64,000 bases of DNA. Origin: Liquidambar formosana (Eukaryota > Streptophyta > Magnoliopsida > Saxifragales > Altingiaceae). Under the pieces are notes generated by a model. The model did no database searches. It was not told where the DNA came from and saw only the letters and a list, made by a program, of their open reading frames with translations. A program made the position numbers and the translations under genes. The stretch covers positions 11,903,133-11,967,132 of the forward strand of contig CM077833.1 of assembly GCA_039720395.1 (NCBI GenBank), given 5' to 3'. Positions 19,714 through 32,080 of the stretch are shown piece after piece (position 1 is the first letter of the stretch; every line of letters starts with the position of its first letter).

Positions 19714-22700
19714 AAGCTATTATCAGGTAGGCCATGTTCTTCTTCCTCACGGATCTCTATAATGGTGCCATTCTCGAGGTACCAGTTGAGAAGTGGCATA
19801 GTAGCATAGTGAACTAATGAGTCTTGGCAATCTCCGATAGCTGACTCTTCTAGAGTAAGAACCATATCTTGAAACATCAGTGACCATGGTCTCAAAATCC
19901 ATATGCTCTGCCCAGTCTTCTTCTTTCTTTTCCCAATAGCTATTATTGATGGCTTCATCATCCACTATTTCAGAAGTAATTGGATACCACTCAATGAAGA
20001 AAATTTTGAACCCTAGGACTCTGGTCTTGGTTGCCAGATTGAATATTGGTTTTGGGAACCTATAATATAGGAATCATCTTATTCCTTGATAAAGTAGCCA
20101 TTCAAAGTTGGTTTATACAGCGAAATCTTGATGTCTGGCACCCTTCCTTTTGTTCTAGCCTTTCCCTTTTCCTTATTCTTCTTTGTCATTTCTGCATAAT
20201 CATTTTTGGTGGGCTCATATCCTAGCCCAAAGGTATAGGAAACAGCATGGCTTTGAATGGCATGGGGGATCCCTTATTGGCGATGCCCTAGACCCATACC
20301 CGGAAAGAAACTCATTCTCCGCATTATTTCTCCAACATGTAGATTACCATGGAGGCAATAGTCAAGGGGTATCAGCTCTCCCTTTTCCAACTCCTTTTCT
20401 ATGCATTGCACATATTCAAACCCAGACAAGGGTATCTCAGCTAATTCTAGTTTTATTTTACATACAGGCACTCCTGCCATTCTCAAGTCATAGTCTCCTT
20501 AAAGCATAACAATGGCGCCTTCATGGGGGAACTTTACCTTTTGATGCAATGACGAAGGTACAGCCCCAACAGGATGAATCCAAGGCCTTCCTAATAGCAT
20601 ATTAAAACACAATGGTACGTCCAACACTTAAAATTCCACCCTGAACTTTGTGGGTCCCATGATTAAAGGTAGAGTAACCACCCCAATTACTTCTCTATGG
20701 GTATTATCATATGCCCTTACTATCTACCTTGATAGTGTAAAATCAGTAGGTCCCAAACCTAATACAGTCGCAGTTCTAAGTGGACATACATTCAGCGCAG
20801 AACCATTATCAATTAAGACTATGGGAACCCACTTCCCCATGGTGTTAATGGTTATATGTAAAGCTTGGGAGTGGCTTGGCCCACTTTTAGGTAAGTCAGC
20901 TTCTGTAAACACGATAGTGGAATTTTTCAAAGCTGGGTTTACAAGATTTACTAACCCTTCCAGAGATATATCAACGGAACCTGTATCTGGTTTAGTAACT
21001 TCAGCACTGTCTATCTGTGCTTATGAGAGGCCATAAGCAAGCCCCAGATAGTGATATTGGCATTTGTCTTCTTCAGCTGTCTGAGTACCTCATCTTTTTC
21101 TTTTTGCATATCAAGGTGCCTATTGGCTTCCAACTCTCCTAGTGGATTATCAGATTCCAAATACGGAGGCTTAAAATGATGCCTCCCCCTTATCATGTGA
21201 TCTATTTCCTCGTCACTAGCCCATATGTCATTAACCTCACTTATGTTATCCATTAGGTCATCCCATTCAATCATATCAATGTCCTCCATATGCACTTCTT
21301 CCGATATGTCATCCCAACCTGTAGGGATTATAGGCTCACTTGGTATCGGATTTGGATAAAGCACATAGTAGTCAAATTTCCCTGACGGCTCTCTTAATAT
21401 CCCACTCTAGGGTCTCCTACTTCATAGCACTCTTTTAGCTACTACTGGATGGACTTTTCTTTTGGAAATAGTAGGATCTTTTTGTCAATAAGATCTTGAA
21501 TGACCTTTTTCAGCATGGCACAGTTCTCGATATCATAGTCGGGTGTACGATGGTATTGGCAATATTGGTGGGGTGCTTGGGGTCTTGGTTTTGGGGAACA
21601 GGTATGGTGAGGCCCTTATCACGACATTTGTAGAAAGCTTGGGTCAGGGACATAGGGAGTGGAGTGTATTGTTTTATGGGTAGGCGAGGTCGAGATGGAT
21701 CGGCTTCAATGGTATTTATGTTGTTGGGTGTATTATGAGGGGGAAGGGGATTTTGAGTGACATTTGGGCGATTTGGAGGGGTGGGTGGTGAGATAATTTG
21801 TTGTTAAGTAGGTTTGGATCTCATGCCTAAGGCAGAAGCAACGGTTAGTTTGGTGGAACTTGCAATATTCATTTTCATTGTAGTTCTTAGGCAAAGGGCT
21901 AGGTGGTGGCCTTGGGTCAAGAGGTTTCAAAAAAGCCTCGTTTCTTTAGCTTTTCAAGCACTTTCTCAAGTGGCATGTACGACTCAGTGAATTGGTGAGG
22001 TGGGTTGGCATCATTTAGGGTGATGGGTTGTGTGGGTTGGGTTATAGCATTGACCTCAGCATTGTTTTTCCCAGCAAAGTTCGGCCTACGATTTCTTAGA
22101 ACTTCCTCTGTCTTGAGTGACCCATCGGAAATAGCGTCCTCAACCTGTGTAACTGCCCTAATGAGGGCCTTAAAATTGGGAAAATAGTGAGCAAAGAAGT
22201 GTTTATAATACATCAACAATAGGTTCTTAACCCCCAGCTGAATCTGATCCTCTTCATTTGGTCTATCTGCTATCCTTGAGGCCTTTTGCCTCCACCTCGT
22301 GATTAAAGTGGAGAAAGTCTCATTAACCCCTTGTTTTGTGGTCTCCAAGTCCCTTCGTGTAACATCTACCTCAGTATTGTACTTGTAATGCTCTAAAAAT
22401 TCATTACATATATCCTCCCAAGTCCAAGGTTCTACTTTCATCCAACGCTAGGAACCACTTCAAAGCAGAAGTCGCAAGGGTTTCGTGGAACATTTGAGCT
22501 AAGAGTTCATCAGTTGCTCCTCAAGGGTGCCTTGGGGCAGCTATCCTATCAAACTTTTCTATTTCTAGCATCTTAAACTATAATGGGATGCAAGCTTGGG
22601 GGAACAAAGACAGGGTACATACATCCACCATGTCAGCTGCCCTATAGATTCCCTTTATAGTTCTTTCCAAGGCTTCTACCTTGTTAGCCAACATCGACTA

Positions 22701-23017
22701 TGCACCAAAAGTGTTTCCCTTACCTCCTCCTTCTAGATTGATAATTTCAGGTGGTTCATTTCCCTTGGGTTTGGAGCCCCCCCTCCATGGGTCTTAGTGC
22801 CTTCTTCAGATTGATTCCCACCTTCAGTATTATCCCTTGGGTGGGCCCTTGAGGTATGGTCATTGTTTTGTTCGGGTTCCAACATTTTTTGTTGGATATC
22901 TTGAGCCATTTTTAATGCCCTTTCAGATACATTAGTGGTGTAGTCGAGCTTAGTCATGATAGCCTTAAAACAAGCCTCAACATCAAAGTCCCCTTCACTA
23001 GCTCCTTCATTAGCCAT
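19714..23017 (-). pseudogene. Decayed gag-pro of element E
   Basis: ATG at 23017 gives MANEGASEGDFDVEAC, matching B and C. Recognisable parts: gag core (22441-21917), a shortened zinc-knuckle area (21930-21733), the linker with DDISEEVHMEDIDMIEWDDL (about 21310), protease with VLIDNGSALNVC (about 20810), G-patch with FFPGMGLGHRQ (about 20280) and a tail with MPLLNWYLE (about 19790). Several frameshifts and stops break it. Unlike C, it retains the G-patch segment. Confidence 0.88.
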
Positions 23018-23754
23018 GTCTAACTGGTTGGTTGAATCAATACTCACTAATCGCCCTTACTGGTCATGGATCCAAGCCAGCACGCTTCTCCCTCTTCTAG
23101 AAAAGGGAACAATCAGTCTTTCAGCCTAAGGGTATATCCTAAGCTTCCATATTTGTCTCAATGACTTTACAACATACATACTTAATTAGTCCATTTCTAT
23201 CCATTCACCTCTGCATGGGTCATAGGTGAAACGTATGTATTAAGGATGTAGGATGCAATAGCTCTCTATTAAGTCTCCATTAAGCACAACACAAATATGG
23301 TCATGATATCATTACAATCAAATGTGGGTGCATAAAGGTGAACCAATAGTACCTTACAAGGCCGTTTACATAGACTATGATAAGGGGTAGGCTGGGGTCC
23401 TTTACTTACTTAAATCAATCTTTATACCTAACCACATGTGGCATCAGGAACGCCGCGTGGGTCCAACAGTATGTGATTGACTCATTTAATATATCCAAGG
23501 GCAAGCCCAAGGGTACTTGGCAAGAGAAGTTGCTAGCTTTTGCCCCAACACTTGGAATTAGGAATACCAAGGTTGAGGCTACGCTTATCAGTGGCAAGGA
23601 TACATCGAGGGACATTAATCCTATCATGCAAGAATTTGTGCACACAATGCAATAAATGAAAACACACAATCAAGCAGATGCAATGTGATTGATTTTAGTT
23701 AATATAAGAAATTAATTTAGCCCAATCAAACTCTAAGGAGTCTAGCCCACGAAT
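23018..23754 (-). other. Leader of element E
   Basis: Non-coding leader between primer site and gag. The part 23377-23670 keeps the strongly conserved leader block seen in B and C, including CCACATGTGG. The open frame over it is not counted as a gene. Confidence 0.7.
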
Positions 23755-23773
23755 TGCCCAGTGGAGTCACCAA
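23755..23773 (-). other. Primer binding site of element E
   Basis: The complement reads TTGGTGACTCCACTGGGCA, two bases after the LTR end, matching the site of B with three changes. Confidence 0.75.
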
Positions 23774-23775
23774 AT

Positions 23776-25860
23776 TGTAGACCCGGAAAGTGGCCCACAT
23801 TGGAAATAAAAAAGGGAGTCACCACCTCATTTTTTAAGAAAAAGAAGAAAACCCTAAAATATTTTATTTCCAAAACAAAAGTGACTCCATGTTTAAAAAT
23901 GGAAAGGGAAAAGATCTTTTGAAAACCAAAGATTGTGAATTCGGAGGCTAAATTACAATATGGGAAGGTTTTAGGCAAAGCCTATAGGCACCTATATCGC
24001 CTTAATCGGTCTCTTAATTTAATTGGGATAAATCAAAGTCTTAATCATGCAAGAATCAACAATTATCATCACAAGACAGCATACATATCATTCATTCATC
24101 CATCCACATAAGTGAGAGAACAAAATAAGAAAGAAAAAAAGAAAGGGGAGAAGGAAACCTAGGATACTTAGTATCCTAGGGTGGACTTGAACCTCAAGGT
24201 GAGCACCTACGTACCATGTATGGAAGTACATGGATCAAAGTCCACATAATTTGTATGAGAATAGGGTTATAACCTATTAAAGGCTTATGGTAAACCCTAA
24301 GTTTCCTTCCATAAAATATAGGGAGTTTCCAAATATAAATGATTCTCAAAAGATCTTTAGAAAATATGGTATTTCAGTAAAGATAGAAACTTTTTGTTTA
24401 AAAGGGATCTTTTATGAAATGAAACTATTAAGATCTACTATATCCCCCCATTAGGAAACAACCCTAGGAGGGAGAAGAGAAAGTTTTAAGGAAAGAAAGG
24501 AGGTACTTTCTATACCCATCACACTTACCATATGCAATATTAATTTGTCAAAATAATCACCCTATTTCATAAGGTAATGGCCCTATTTGCAAGATCTCTT
24601 TTTGCAATAGCAAAAAATAATCACCCCACTTTGGTGGGGTAATTGCACCTGCCAAACTTATGCTCCACTTTCTATGGGATTTGTACTTGCCAAGTTACTT
24701 GCAATTTGCATGCAATATCTATTAAAGATAACAATTAACCAATCCAATTTTCAACCAAGCAATTACCATGCTTTCAAATAGGCTGTCACATGCTCAAAAT
24801 ACTACCACAATGATAATAAATAAATCTAGATAGAATTGAATTAAGGCTTAAAATCATTCATAAATCATGTAAATAACAAGAATCATGGATCAAACCCTAA
24901 TACAACCCTATATGTAATAACTCAACTAATATGTATAAACACTAACAAAAACATGTTAAAATCTACCAATAATTATGAGAACATCTAATAACATTAATAA
25001 GCAAGTCTATTATAATAAAAATAATATAAAAAAAAGCTAACATTTTATGTAAAATATGAAAAAGGGCCTTTCGACGGCGAACTTTCTTAAGCAAAACTAT
25101 CTTAGGATAATTTTACGTAAAAAACTCAGTATGGGGAGGTGCAATCATCATATCCTACGTAAAATATATATCCTAGAACACAATAGAAGTGATTTCATGC
25201 TTAAACACATCATAGCAAGTTCTCATGCAAACACTATTTAGTAAAAAAGGACCATGTTTTGATAAAGAACACATTTTAAGACATTTTAAGGCAAAAATCC
25301 CTAACCATGGGTGCATGGTTAGGTTTTACAAAGGTGGCTAACCGCTATGCACCACTGTCGCAAAGCTTAGGTATGCACACAGGGTTGCACCGAATTCTTT
25401 CTAATTCAAAATTCAACCTTTTAAAACAACTTTAGGAATGAAATTGAGACTAATTAAACTCAAATGAGTGGGAATTGAGTGAAAATCATGAGCCGATTTG
25501 AGCTAACCTGAAGTGGGTCTCTTAACCAACTTGAATCATATCGAGCCATTTTAACCCTAAGCCATCAATTCATCAAATTGAGCCTATAAATATCTCATAT
25601 GTATCAATATGAACTTCAATTGACAACCTGGGGATCATTTCATGGTAAAATGGAAAGTTTGTGACCTAAAAGACGATTATGCCCCTCAAGTCACAAAAGC
25701 TCTTATTAACCCTCAAGATTAGCTCCAAATTGAATCAAAATTCATACCCATTATCCTTAGGACCTTAAAAACTTAATGCAAAAGACTAGACTCAGAAAAG
25801 AAACAAAAATTCACATGGAATGGCAAACCCTAGCTAGGGTAACAAAAATGGGGTGTGACA
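23776..25860 (-). repeat. 5' LTR of element E (2085 bp)
   Basis: On the minus strand it starts TGTCACACCCC and ends CCGGGTCTACA before the primer site. It keeps the conserved hairpin block (about 24200-24250). I did not find the GC-rich palindrome in it. It is closer in sequence to the LTR at 51705 than to that of B. Confidence 0.88.
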
Positions 25861-26088
25861 GGCTGCAGAAAAATATGATATGTGACTGGCCTGAACATTA
25901 CTTATATATATATATATTAGATATCGATATTTAAGTCTTTGAAGAGTATAATACTCAACCTCCAAAATGATAAGAGTCCCAAATTCGCTAGATTTTAATA
26001 TCCTAGAATGATACTGAAATAGTTTCTAACGAGATCCTAGCATAACCACTCATTCGACTTATTTTTCCCATTGTACCCAATTTATGTC
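25861..26088 (-). other. Copia 3' non-coding remnant
   Basis: AT-rich sequence after the copia stop codon, with a short TA repeat (25906-25918). I see no LTR start here; the 3' LTR has been lost. Confidence 0.5.
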
Positions 26089-26579
26089 TCAAAACCTAAG
26101 TTGGATTTCCATCAAATGTGATTGATATTTTGTAGACCTTAGTCCCATTCCTTTTGATGTGTTCTTTATCATCTCACGGGAAAGTCCTTTCGTCAAAGGA
26201 TTTGCCAAATTTTCTATTGATTTGACATATTTTACACTAATTATTCCATCTCTTAGGAGTTCTTTAATGTAATTATGCCTAAGGCAATATGTATTGACTC
26301 TCATTATTATACATCTTACTTGTAGCACGAACATAGGTAGCTTGACTGTCACAATAGATAGATCAATGGAGATGGCTTCTTCCACAAGGGAATTTCCATA
26401 ATTAAATTCTGAAGCCATTCACCTTCTTTACATGCAGTTCTAAGAGCTATCAGCTCTGATATCATTGTCGAGTGAGATATGCATGTTTGTTTCTTGGATC
26501 CCCAAGAAATCGCTCCTCTACTAAGGGTAAAAATCCACTTGGTAATCGACTTGGACTCCATCAATATTCCAGCTAGCAA
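26089..26579 (-). pseudogene. Copia RNase H, C-terminal part
   Basis: Contains SKSITKWIFTLSRGAISW and SKKQTCISHSTMISELIAL, the classic end of a copia polyprotein, then a tail with ANPLTKGLS. A frameshift divides it near 26350-26418. The N-terminal side is cut by the LINE. Confidence 0.88.
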
Positions 26580-28382
26580 TTTTTTTTTTTTTTTTTTTTT
26601 GATAAGCAACAAATAGAATATATTGAATATCAAAGAAGATACAAAAAAGGACGAGGTTTCCTATAAAAGTGAAAAATAAAGCAAAGTTTACACATGGTAT
26701 AGAACAAGATAATCAAAAACAGAAATCACTCCAGGCCACATACAACCCTCCAATTAGACGAGATAACAAAAAATGGAATGCCACTATACTATGAAGAAGC
26801 CGAAACCCAAAAAGAGGCCAAAAACACCACTTTATCCCACAAGAAACCCACCTCCTCCACCCTATCTTAAAAAATCCAAGCATTTCTTGCTAACCACAAC
26901 ACCCAGAAAATAGCTAAGATAGCACATCTCTAAAGAACCAATGCCTTTTTACTCCTCCCAAAGCCCCAAAAAACAATAGAAATCATGGAAACACAAGACG
27001 CAGGCACAACCCAACACAAATCAACCATAAGAAATAATTTTTGCCATAAATAATTCGTAACTATGCAATGCAGAAATAAATAATCAATATGCTCCACTTC
27101 CTTTTTGCACATAATGCACCACTAAGGTAAAAGGCAACATGAAGGGCGTCTCTTTTGAAACATATCATTAGTATTAATTCTTTTATGAGCAACAGTCCAC
27201 ATAAAAACTTGAACTTTTAAAGGGACTTTAGATTTCCAAATAAACATATGAGGGAGAAAGTTAGGGACAAAGGAATCATTGATCAACATTTCCATATATG
27301 ATTTACAAGAAAAAACACCAGTAGAATGGGGAAGCCACTTTCTCTTATCAGAACGTAACATACTCAATATGACCCCATCCAAAAGGGATAAAAGAGAAAC
27401 TAGCTCACAAGTCTCCCTCTTATTGAGATTTATGAAAAATTGAAAATACCATGCCATAGAAACAGATGAGGAATCAACCATATTCTAAATACAAGAACCA
27501 TAAGCTCGAGAAAAACTGTACAGCAGTGGAAAACACACAAAAAATGAACAATCCTCCCTCCAAACATCCTCCCAAAAACAAATCCTCTCCCCATTACCCC
27601 CCACCAAAGAGGTAAACCCCAAGAAGCGAGGTGTATTTTGAGAAATAAACTTCTAAGGACTTTGACTAGAAATTCTACTTCTCACTTGAGAGTCCCAACC
27701 ATTGTTTTGTATACCATATTTTCTTTTAATAACTAAATGCCACAATAAATCCCTTTTTATAGAAAACCTCCATAACCATTTCCCTATTAAAGCAATGTTT
27801 CTAGCAATAATATTTCCCAATGCTAAACCCCCCTTCAACTTAGAGCGACATGCCACCTCCCAACTAACTAAATGATATTTCTTGCGCTTTCCCCAACCTT
27901 CCCACAAAAAGTGCCTCATAAGTTTTTCAATATTGTTAGCCACCTTCACTAGAATTTTAAAAAGGGACATAAAATAAATAGGCAAGCTAGACAAAACTGA
28001 CTGGATCAAGATAAGTCTACCCCTCTTGGACAACAATGCTCTTTTCCAACTATCTAATCTATTCCCAACCTTATCAATGGCAGGATTCCAAAATGAATCC
28101 GATTTCGGATCACCCCCTAAAGGTAAGCTAAGATATTTCATGGGCAAACAATCAAGAGAACAACTCAAAACCCCAACTAGCCTCTCCTCCTTTTCTCTAG
28201 AACAATTCAAGCCCACTAATGAGCTTTTGCTCATATTCACCTTTAACCCGAACACCAACTCGAAAACCTGTAAAATATGCGTAAAGATCAAAAGATTCTA
28301 CTCATTTCTTGAAGTGAAGAACACAGTATCATTAGCAAATTGTAAATGAGAAATGGACACCCTATCCCTACCTATAACAAAC
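26580..28382 (-). mobile_element. 5'-truncated L1-type LINE
   Basis: It ends in a poly-A tail (plus-strand T run 26580-26600). The coding remnant begins just before the RT motif, read as FANDT instead of FADDT. It continues with the RT C-terminus (28291-27653, with YLSLPLGG and SKRGRLILIQSVLSSLP), then a zinc-binding RT-associated domain (27481-26930, with FMWTVAHKRINTND and CKKEVEHIDYLFLHC). Endonuclease and most of RT are missing. Several stops make it inactive. Confidence 0.88.
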
Positions 28383-29305
28383 CTTCATACAGATTACCCT
28401 TCTAGCACAAATGGGTATCATTGATAATGTAATCCATAATCAATCGTCTCTTTTAAGTATCTCAACACTCGCAATCGAGATATTCCATCCTAATGTTCTT
28501 GACTTGGGTTACTAGTGGATTAGCTCAACATGCCGACTGCAAATGCAATATCAGGTCTAGTACAATGAATCAAATACATTAGACTCCCAATGACCCTGGA
28601 ATAGTCCAATTGCCTTATGCATCTACTAGTGTTCTTCACTAATTTGATATTTAGATCAAATGGAGTTGAGACTGGTTTTTGATTAAAATGACCAAATTTC
28701 TTTAGCACATTTGCTACGTAGTGCAACTGCACTAGTACTAAGCTATCACTATTCTTCTTGATCTTAATTCCTAAGATTATATGAACCTTCCCCACATCCT
28801 TCATATCATCTACATATAAGCAAATAATAACACCACGTACCATTATTATCAAATTTGCTATATATACGTTTATCTGCATTATTGATACAAAAACCTTTTG
28901 ACAATATCACCTCATCAAATTTCTCATGCCATTACTTAGGACCTTGTTTCAGGCTAAATTAAATTTAATAAGTTTATAAACTTTAATTTCTTTTCTTGGC
29001 CTGGTTGAACAAACCCTTTGGTTGTTCTATATAAATTTCTTTATATAGATCACCATTCAAGAAGGCTGTTTTTACGTCTATTTAATGGATTACTAAATGA
29101 TGAATTGATATAAGAGAAATAAGTAAGCTAATTGAACTAATTTGCACCACAGGTGCATATGTGTCAAAGAAATCAATCTTTTCCTTTTGTCTAAAGCCTT
29201 TAGCCACAAGCCTAGCTTTAAACCTATTAATTATTGAACCATCAGTGTTCAATTTTCTTTTAAATACCCACTTATAACCAATTGGTCTAGATCTTGGAGG
29301 GCAAT
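28383..29305 (-). pseudogene. Copia reverse transcriptase remnant
   Basis: The N-terminal part (29318-29082) has YKWVFKRKLNTDGSI and RLVAKGFRQ; the C-terminal part (28879-28520) has the active-site word CLYVDDM followed by a gap, then VIGSLMYLIHCTRPDI. The piece between is shortened and frameshifted. Confidence 0.88.
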
Positions 29306-31610
29306 TGTCATGACCCAAATTATCAAGCCATGATTAATTATGATAAATTCAGTTTAATTAGAGAAAATCATTTACAAAGCACATGGATGACACGTGTAAG
29401 AATACCATTATTTCAATAAAAATTTTGGCATGACCCACTTGTAAATGGCACATATCATGATGAAACCTTTAAAATAATCATTAGAAATCTCCTATCATCT
29501 ATCATTGGTATCATCATATGCTAAATAAACCATATAAAGAGACCTACAAATATTAAATATTACAAACCATGAGTTAATACACGTCTATTGCCCATTGGCT
29601 GAATACAAAGTATTTAATTAATACATAACTGTGATATTAAAATTGTTCAAGATTATAATAATGTTCCAAAATGATTTAACAATTAACTAATTCCAATCAC
29701 AAGCGAAACACCTCAAGGTGAGGTCTCCCTAGCTATGAAATCATCTGAAAAGGTTTTATTAACAATGAGTATAAAACTTAGTAGATATAATTTTCATATA
29801 AAAATAACCAAAGCATGATAATATAACCAATTTAAATCATGCTTAAAATATAATTAAAACATATATAATGTCATGAATGATATGCTACTCATGTCCATTT
29901 AATATAATCCATAATTACCGACCATTCCTGCAAGAGTCTTCGCACAGAAACGGAGGATTTAAACCCACCTCCAAGAGGACAACACAAGGGTTCCTACCTA
30001 GAACTGGAAAGTAGCCTCTAATTTGGGAACACAAGGGTTCTTACCTGGAACCAGAAAGTACCCAGGACCAAAGGAATGGAAAACACCGCTAAGTCCCTTG
30101 ACCGCTAGTAGTCCAAATCCAATGATCCTTTTTAATATACTTTTACCAAGTATTTAATTAGTTCCATCTCATGCATTATGCAAATGATACCATGGATACG
30201 CATATAAATCCTAATGCATGTCAATATATCCAAAAAGCAACAATATATAATTATGCCATAATCATATAACCTACCGGACTATATAAAACATGTAAAATAT
30301 AGACCAAAAACAATTTACATAGCATGTACATTCAAAATAAACTAAAATATAACAAGTATATCAACCCATGTACTTCCAAATGTAATAATACTGAATATAG
30401 GGTTATGTAAACTAGACCCTTAGTACATGCATTACAAAATATACATGATAATACACCCAAAAATCATGTAAACTTATAAATAACATCAATATACATTTTT
30501 ATTCAACATATATGGGCTTATATCCTTACCCATTATCATCCCTAAGGTTAAAACCCATTAAATTACACCTACCTCAAATATATAGTACCAAATGTAAAGA
30601 AATTGTGTTGGGAGGGTTGAATCCAAGCCTAGGATGCAAGAACAAGCTCCAAGCTCTACAAAGAAAGTTTGATCTACAAACTAAACGTGGTAGAAGTTGA
30701 ATCCAGCCCTTAGAAAGCTTCCCCAAGCATCAAAGTGAGGTGAGAGAATGAGAAACCCACACATGCAAGCCAAAAACCCACTTTTCTCTCTCCAAACAAG
30801 CCCTTTCTCTCTCCTCTTTCTCTTCTTTCTCTCTCCTTCCCTCTAGCTTTTTTGATCTCAAAATGTAGTAAATGGGAGTGTACAAGTCGTGATATGAGAG
30901 TTTTAAAAGAGTTGAGGGGCACATGCGTCATTTGACGCTTTTAAAAAAAAATTTCAGGATTCTGCGATGCCCGATCGATCGGGGTCTAAGGGCCCGATTT
31001 ATTGGGTTTAACAGTAATGAAATCATGTTTCTGGGGCACCCCCGATTGATTGGACCTTGTTGAAAATGCCTAGTAACTAATGCAAATATGTATAAACCCC
31101 TACAGCATTGACCACTACCTTATTTTCATTCAAAACATTTAAGTAAATGTCAAATGAGGACATTTACTTTAAGTTATTTAATGAAAATAAGCAAACAACC
31201 CCCCATTTGAATCCAAATAAAATATCAAAAAAATCAAATTCCAAGTATATCAAAATCTCATTTTCATGTTTTAGTACAAAGTCCGTCTCCCAATAGAATT
31301 TTTAAAAACAAACATGTGAGGAAACTAATCGAAACATGATAATAAAATCCCATAAAATCACAGATGTTTTATAATAATATAAATTTCCATTATCGCTAAA
31401 AGTTATCTTGAAAAATGAAGATTTACAAAAATTCATTTTTTTCCCAACACTTAGTTAATTTTTTGCGGTCTAAAAACGTGAAATCGCAAACGCATCAAAA
31501 TCATGCACATGCAATGCCCATGCATGACAATACTTGACAAAACAACTAATATACTTGCAAACCATGTATTAAAGGTGAGATTATCCTAATTAAATAACAA
31601 AGGCATTACA
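29306..31610. mobile_element. Solo LTR with 5-bp duplication GCAAT
   Basis: It starts TGTCATGACCC and ends GCATTACA, and is flanked by GCAAT at 29301-29305 and 31611-31615. It contains no coding domain, so it is best read as a solo LTR of 2305 bp. Direction is uncertain; a GAGA-rich leader-like stretch near 30780-30860 on the minus strand hints at minus. A GC-rich inverted word CCCGATCGATCGGGG lies near 30970. Confidence 0.8.
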
Positions 31611-31615
31611 GCAAT

Positions 31616-31936
31616 TTACTAACTTCCATATTCCATTAGACACAATGGAATCAAACTTTTCTTCAATTACCTCTTTCCATATAGATGCATTTGGTGAAGT
31701 TATAGCTTCTTCATAGGAAGTTGGATCTCCTTCTTTATTCATCATAAATCTTATTTTTTAATTTCCTTCTATTTCCTTCAACTAGGAAAAGTTAAAAATT
31801 TGGACCAAAGGAATAATTTGTAGTTATTGCTCTTTTTGAAGTTCGTGGGTTGGGATCATCTTGAAGATTTTGTTCATAGGATATATTATCTTCATGTGTA
31901 CTATTGCGTTTATTAAGAGACATATCTTGCTGTTTC
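31616..31936 (-). pseudogene. Copia variable linker between integrase and RT
   Basis: It translates on the minus strand to a polar stretch including ANDKLKQQDM... and RTSKRAITTNYSFGP, typical of the copia linker before RT. The same frame continues on the other side of the SINE at 34791 (DVEFFEHIYAKDK). Confidence 0.7.
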
Positions 31937-31951
31937 AACTTATCATTAGCA
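31937..31951. repeat. Left target duplication of the SINE
   Basis: AACTTATCATTAGCA, repeated with one change at 34776-34790 (AACTTATCTTTAGCA). Confidence 0.75.
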
Positions 31952-32080
31952 CAGGGCTCTGGTCGCTTAAGGAAGGGGTCTCGGGTTCTAGCCCTTGTGG
32001 ATGCAGCAAACTTTCTTAGGAGAGGTCCCCGCTTTGGCGCTCGATAATACCTTGGAGGATTATTCCTAGGCAATGCCTGG

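Larger units (their letters stand above)
19245..25860 (-). mobile_element. Truncated Tat/Ogre-like element (copy E)
   Basis: Read on the minus strand: LTR (25860-23776), primer site, leader, gag-pro, intron, and the first about 95 codons of pol, ending at the D-P-D-I-V motif before the RT core. RT, RNase H, integrase and 3' LTR are absent. Many stops and frameshifts show it is old. The leader and coding parts align with B and C. Confidence 0.9.
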
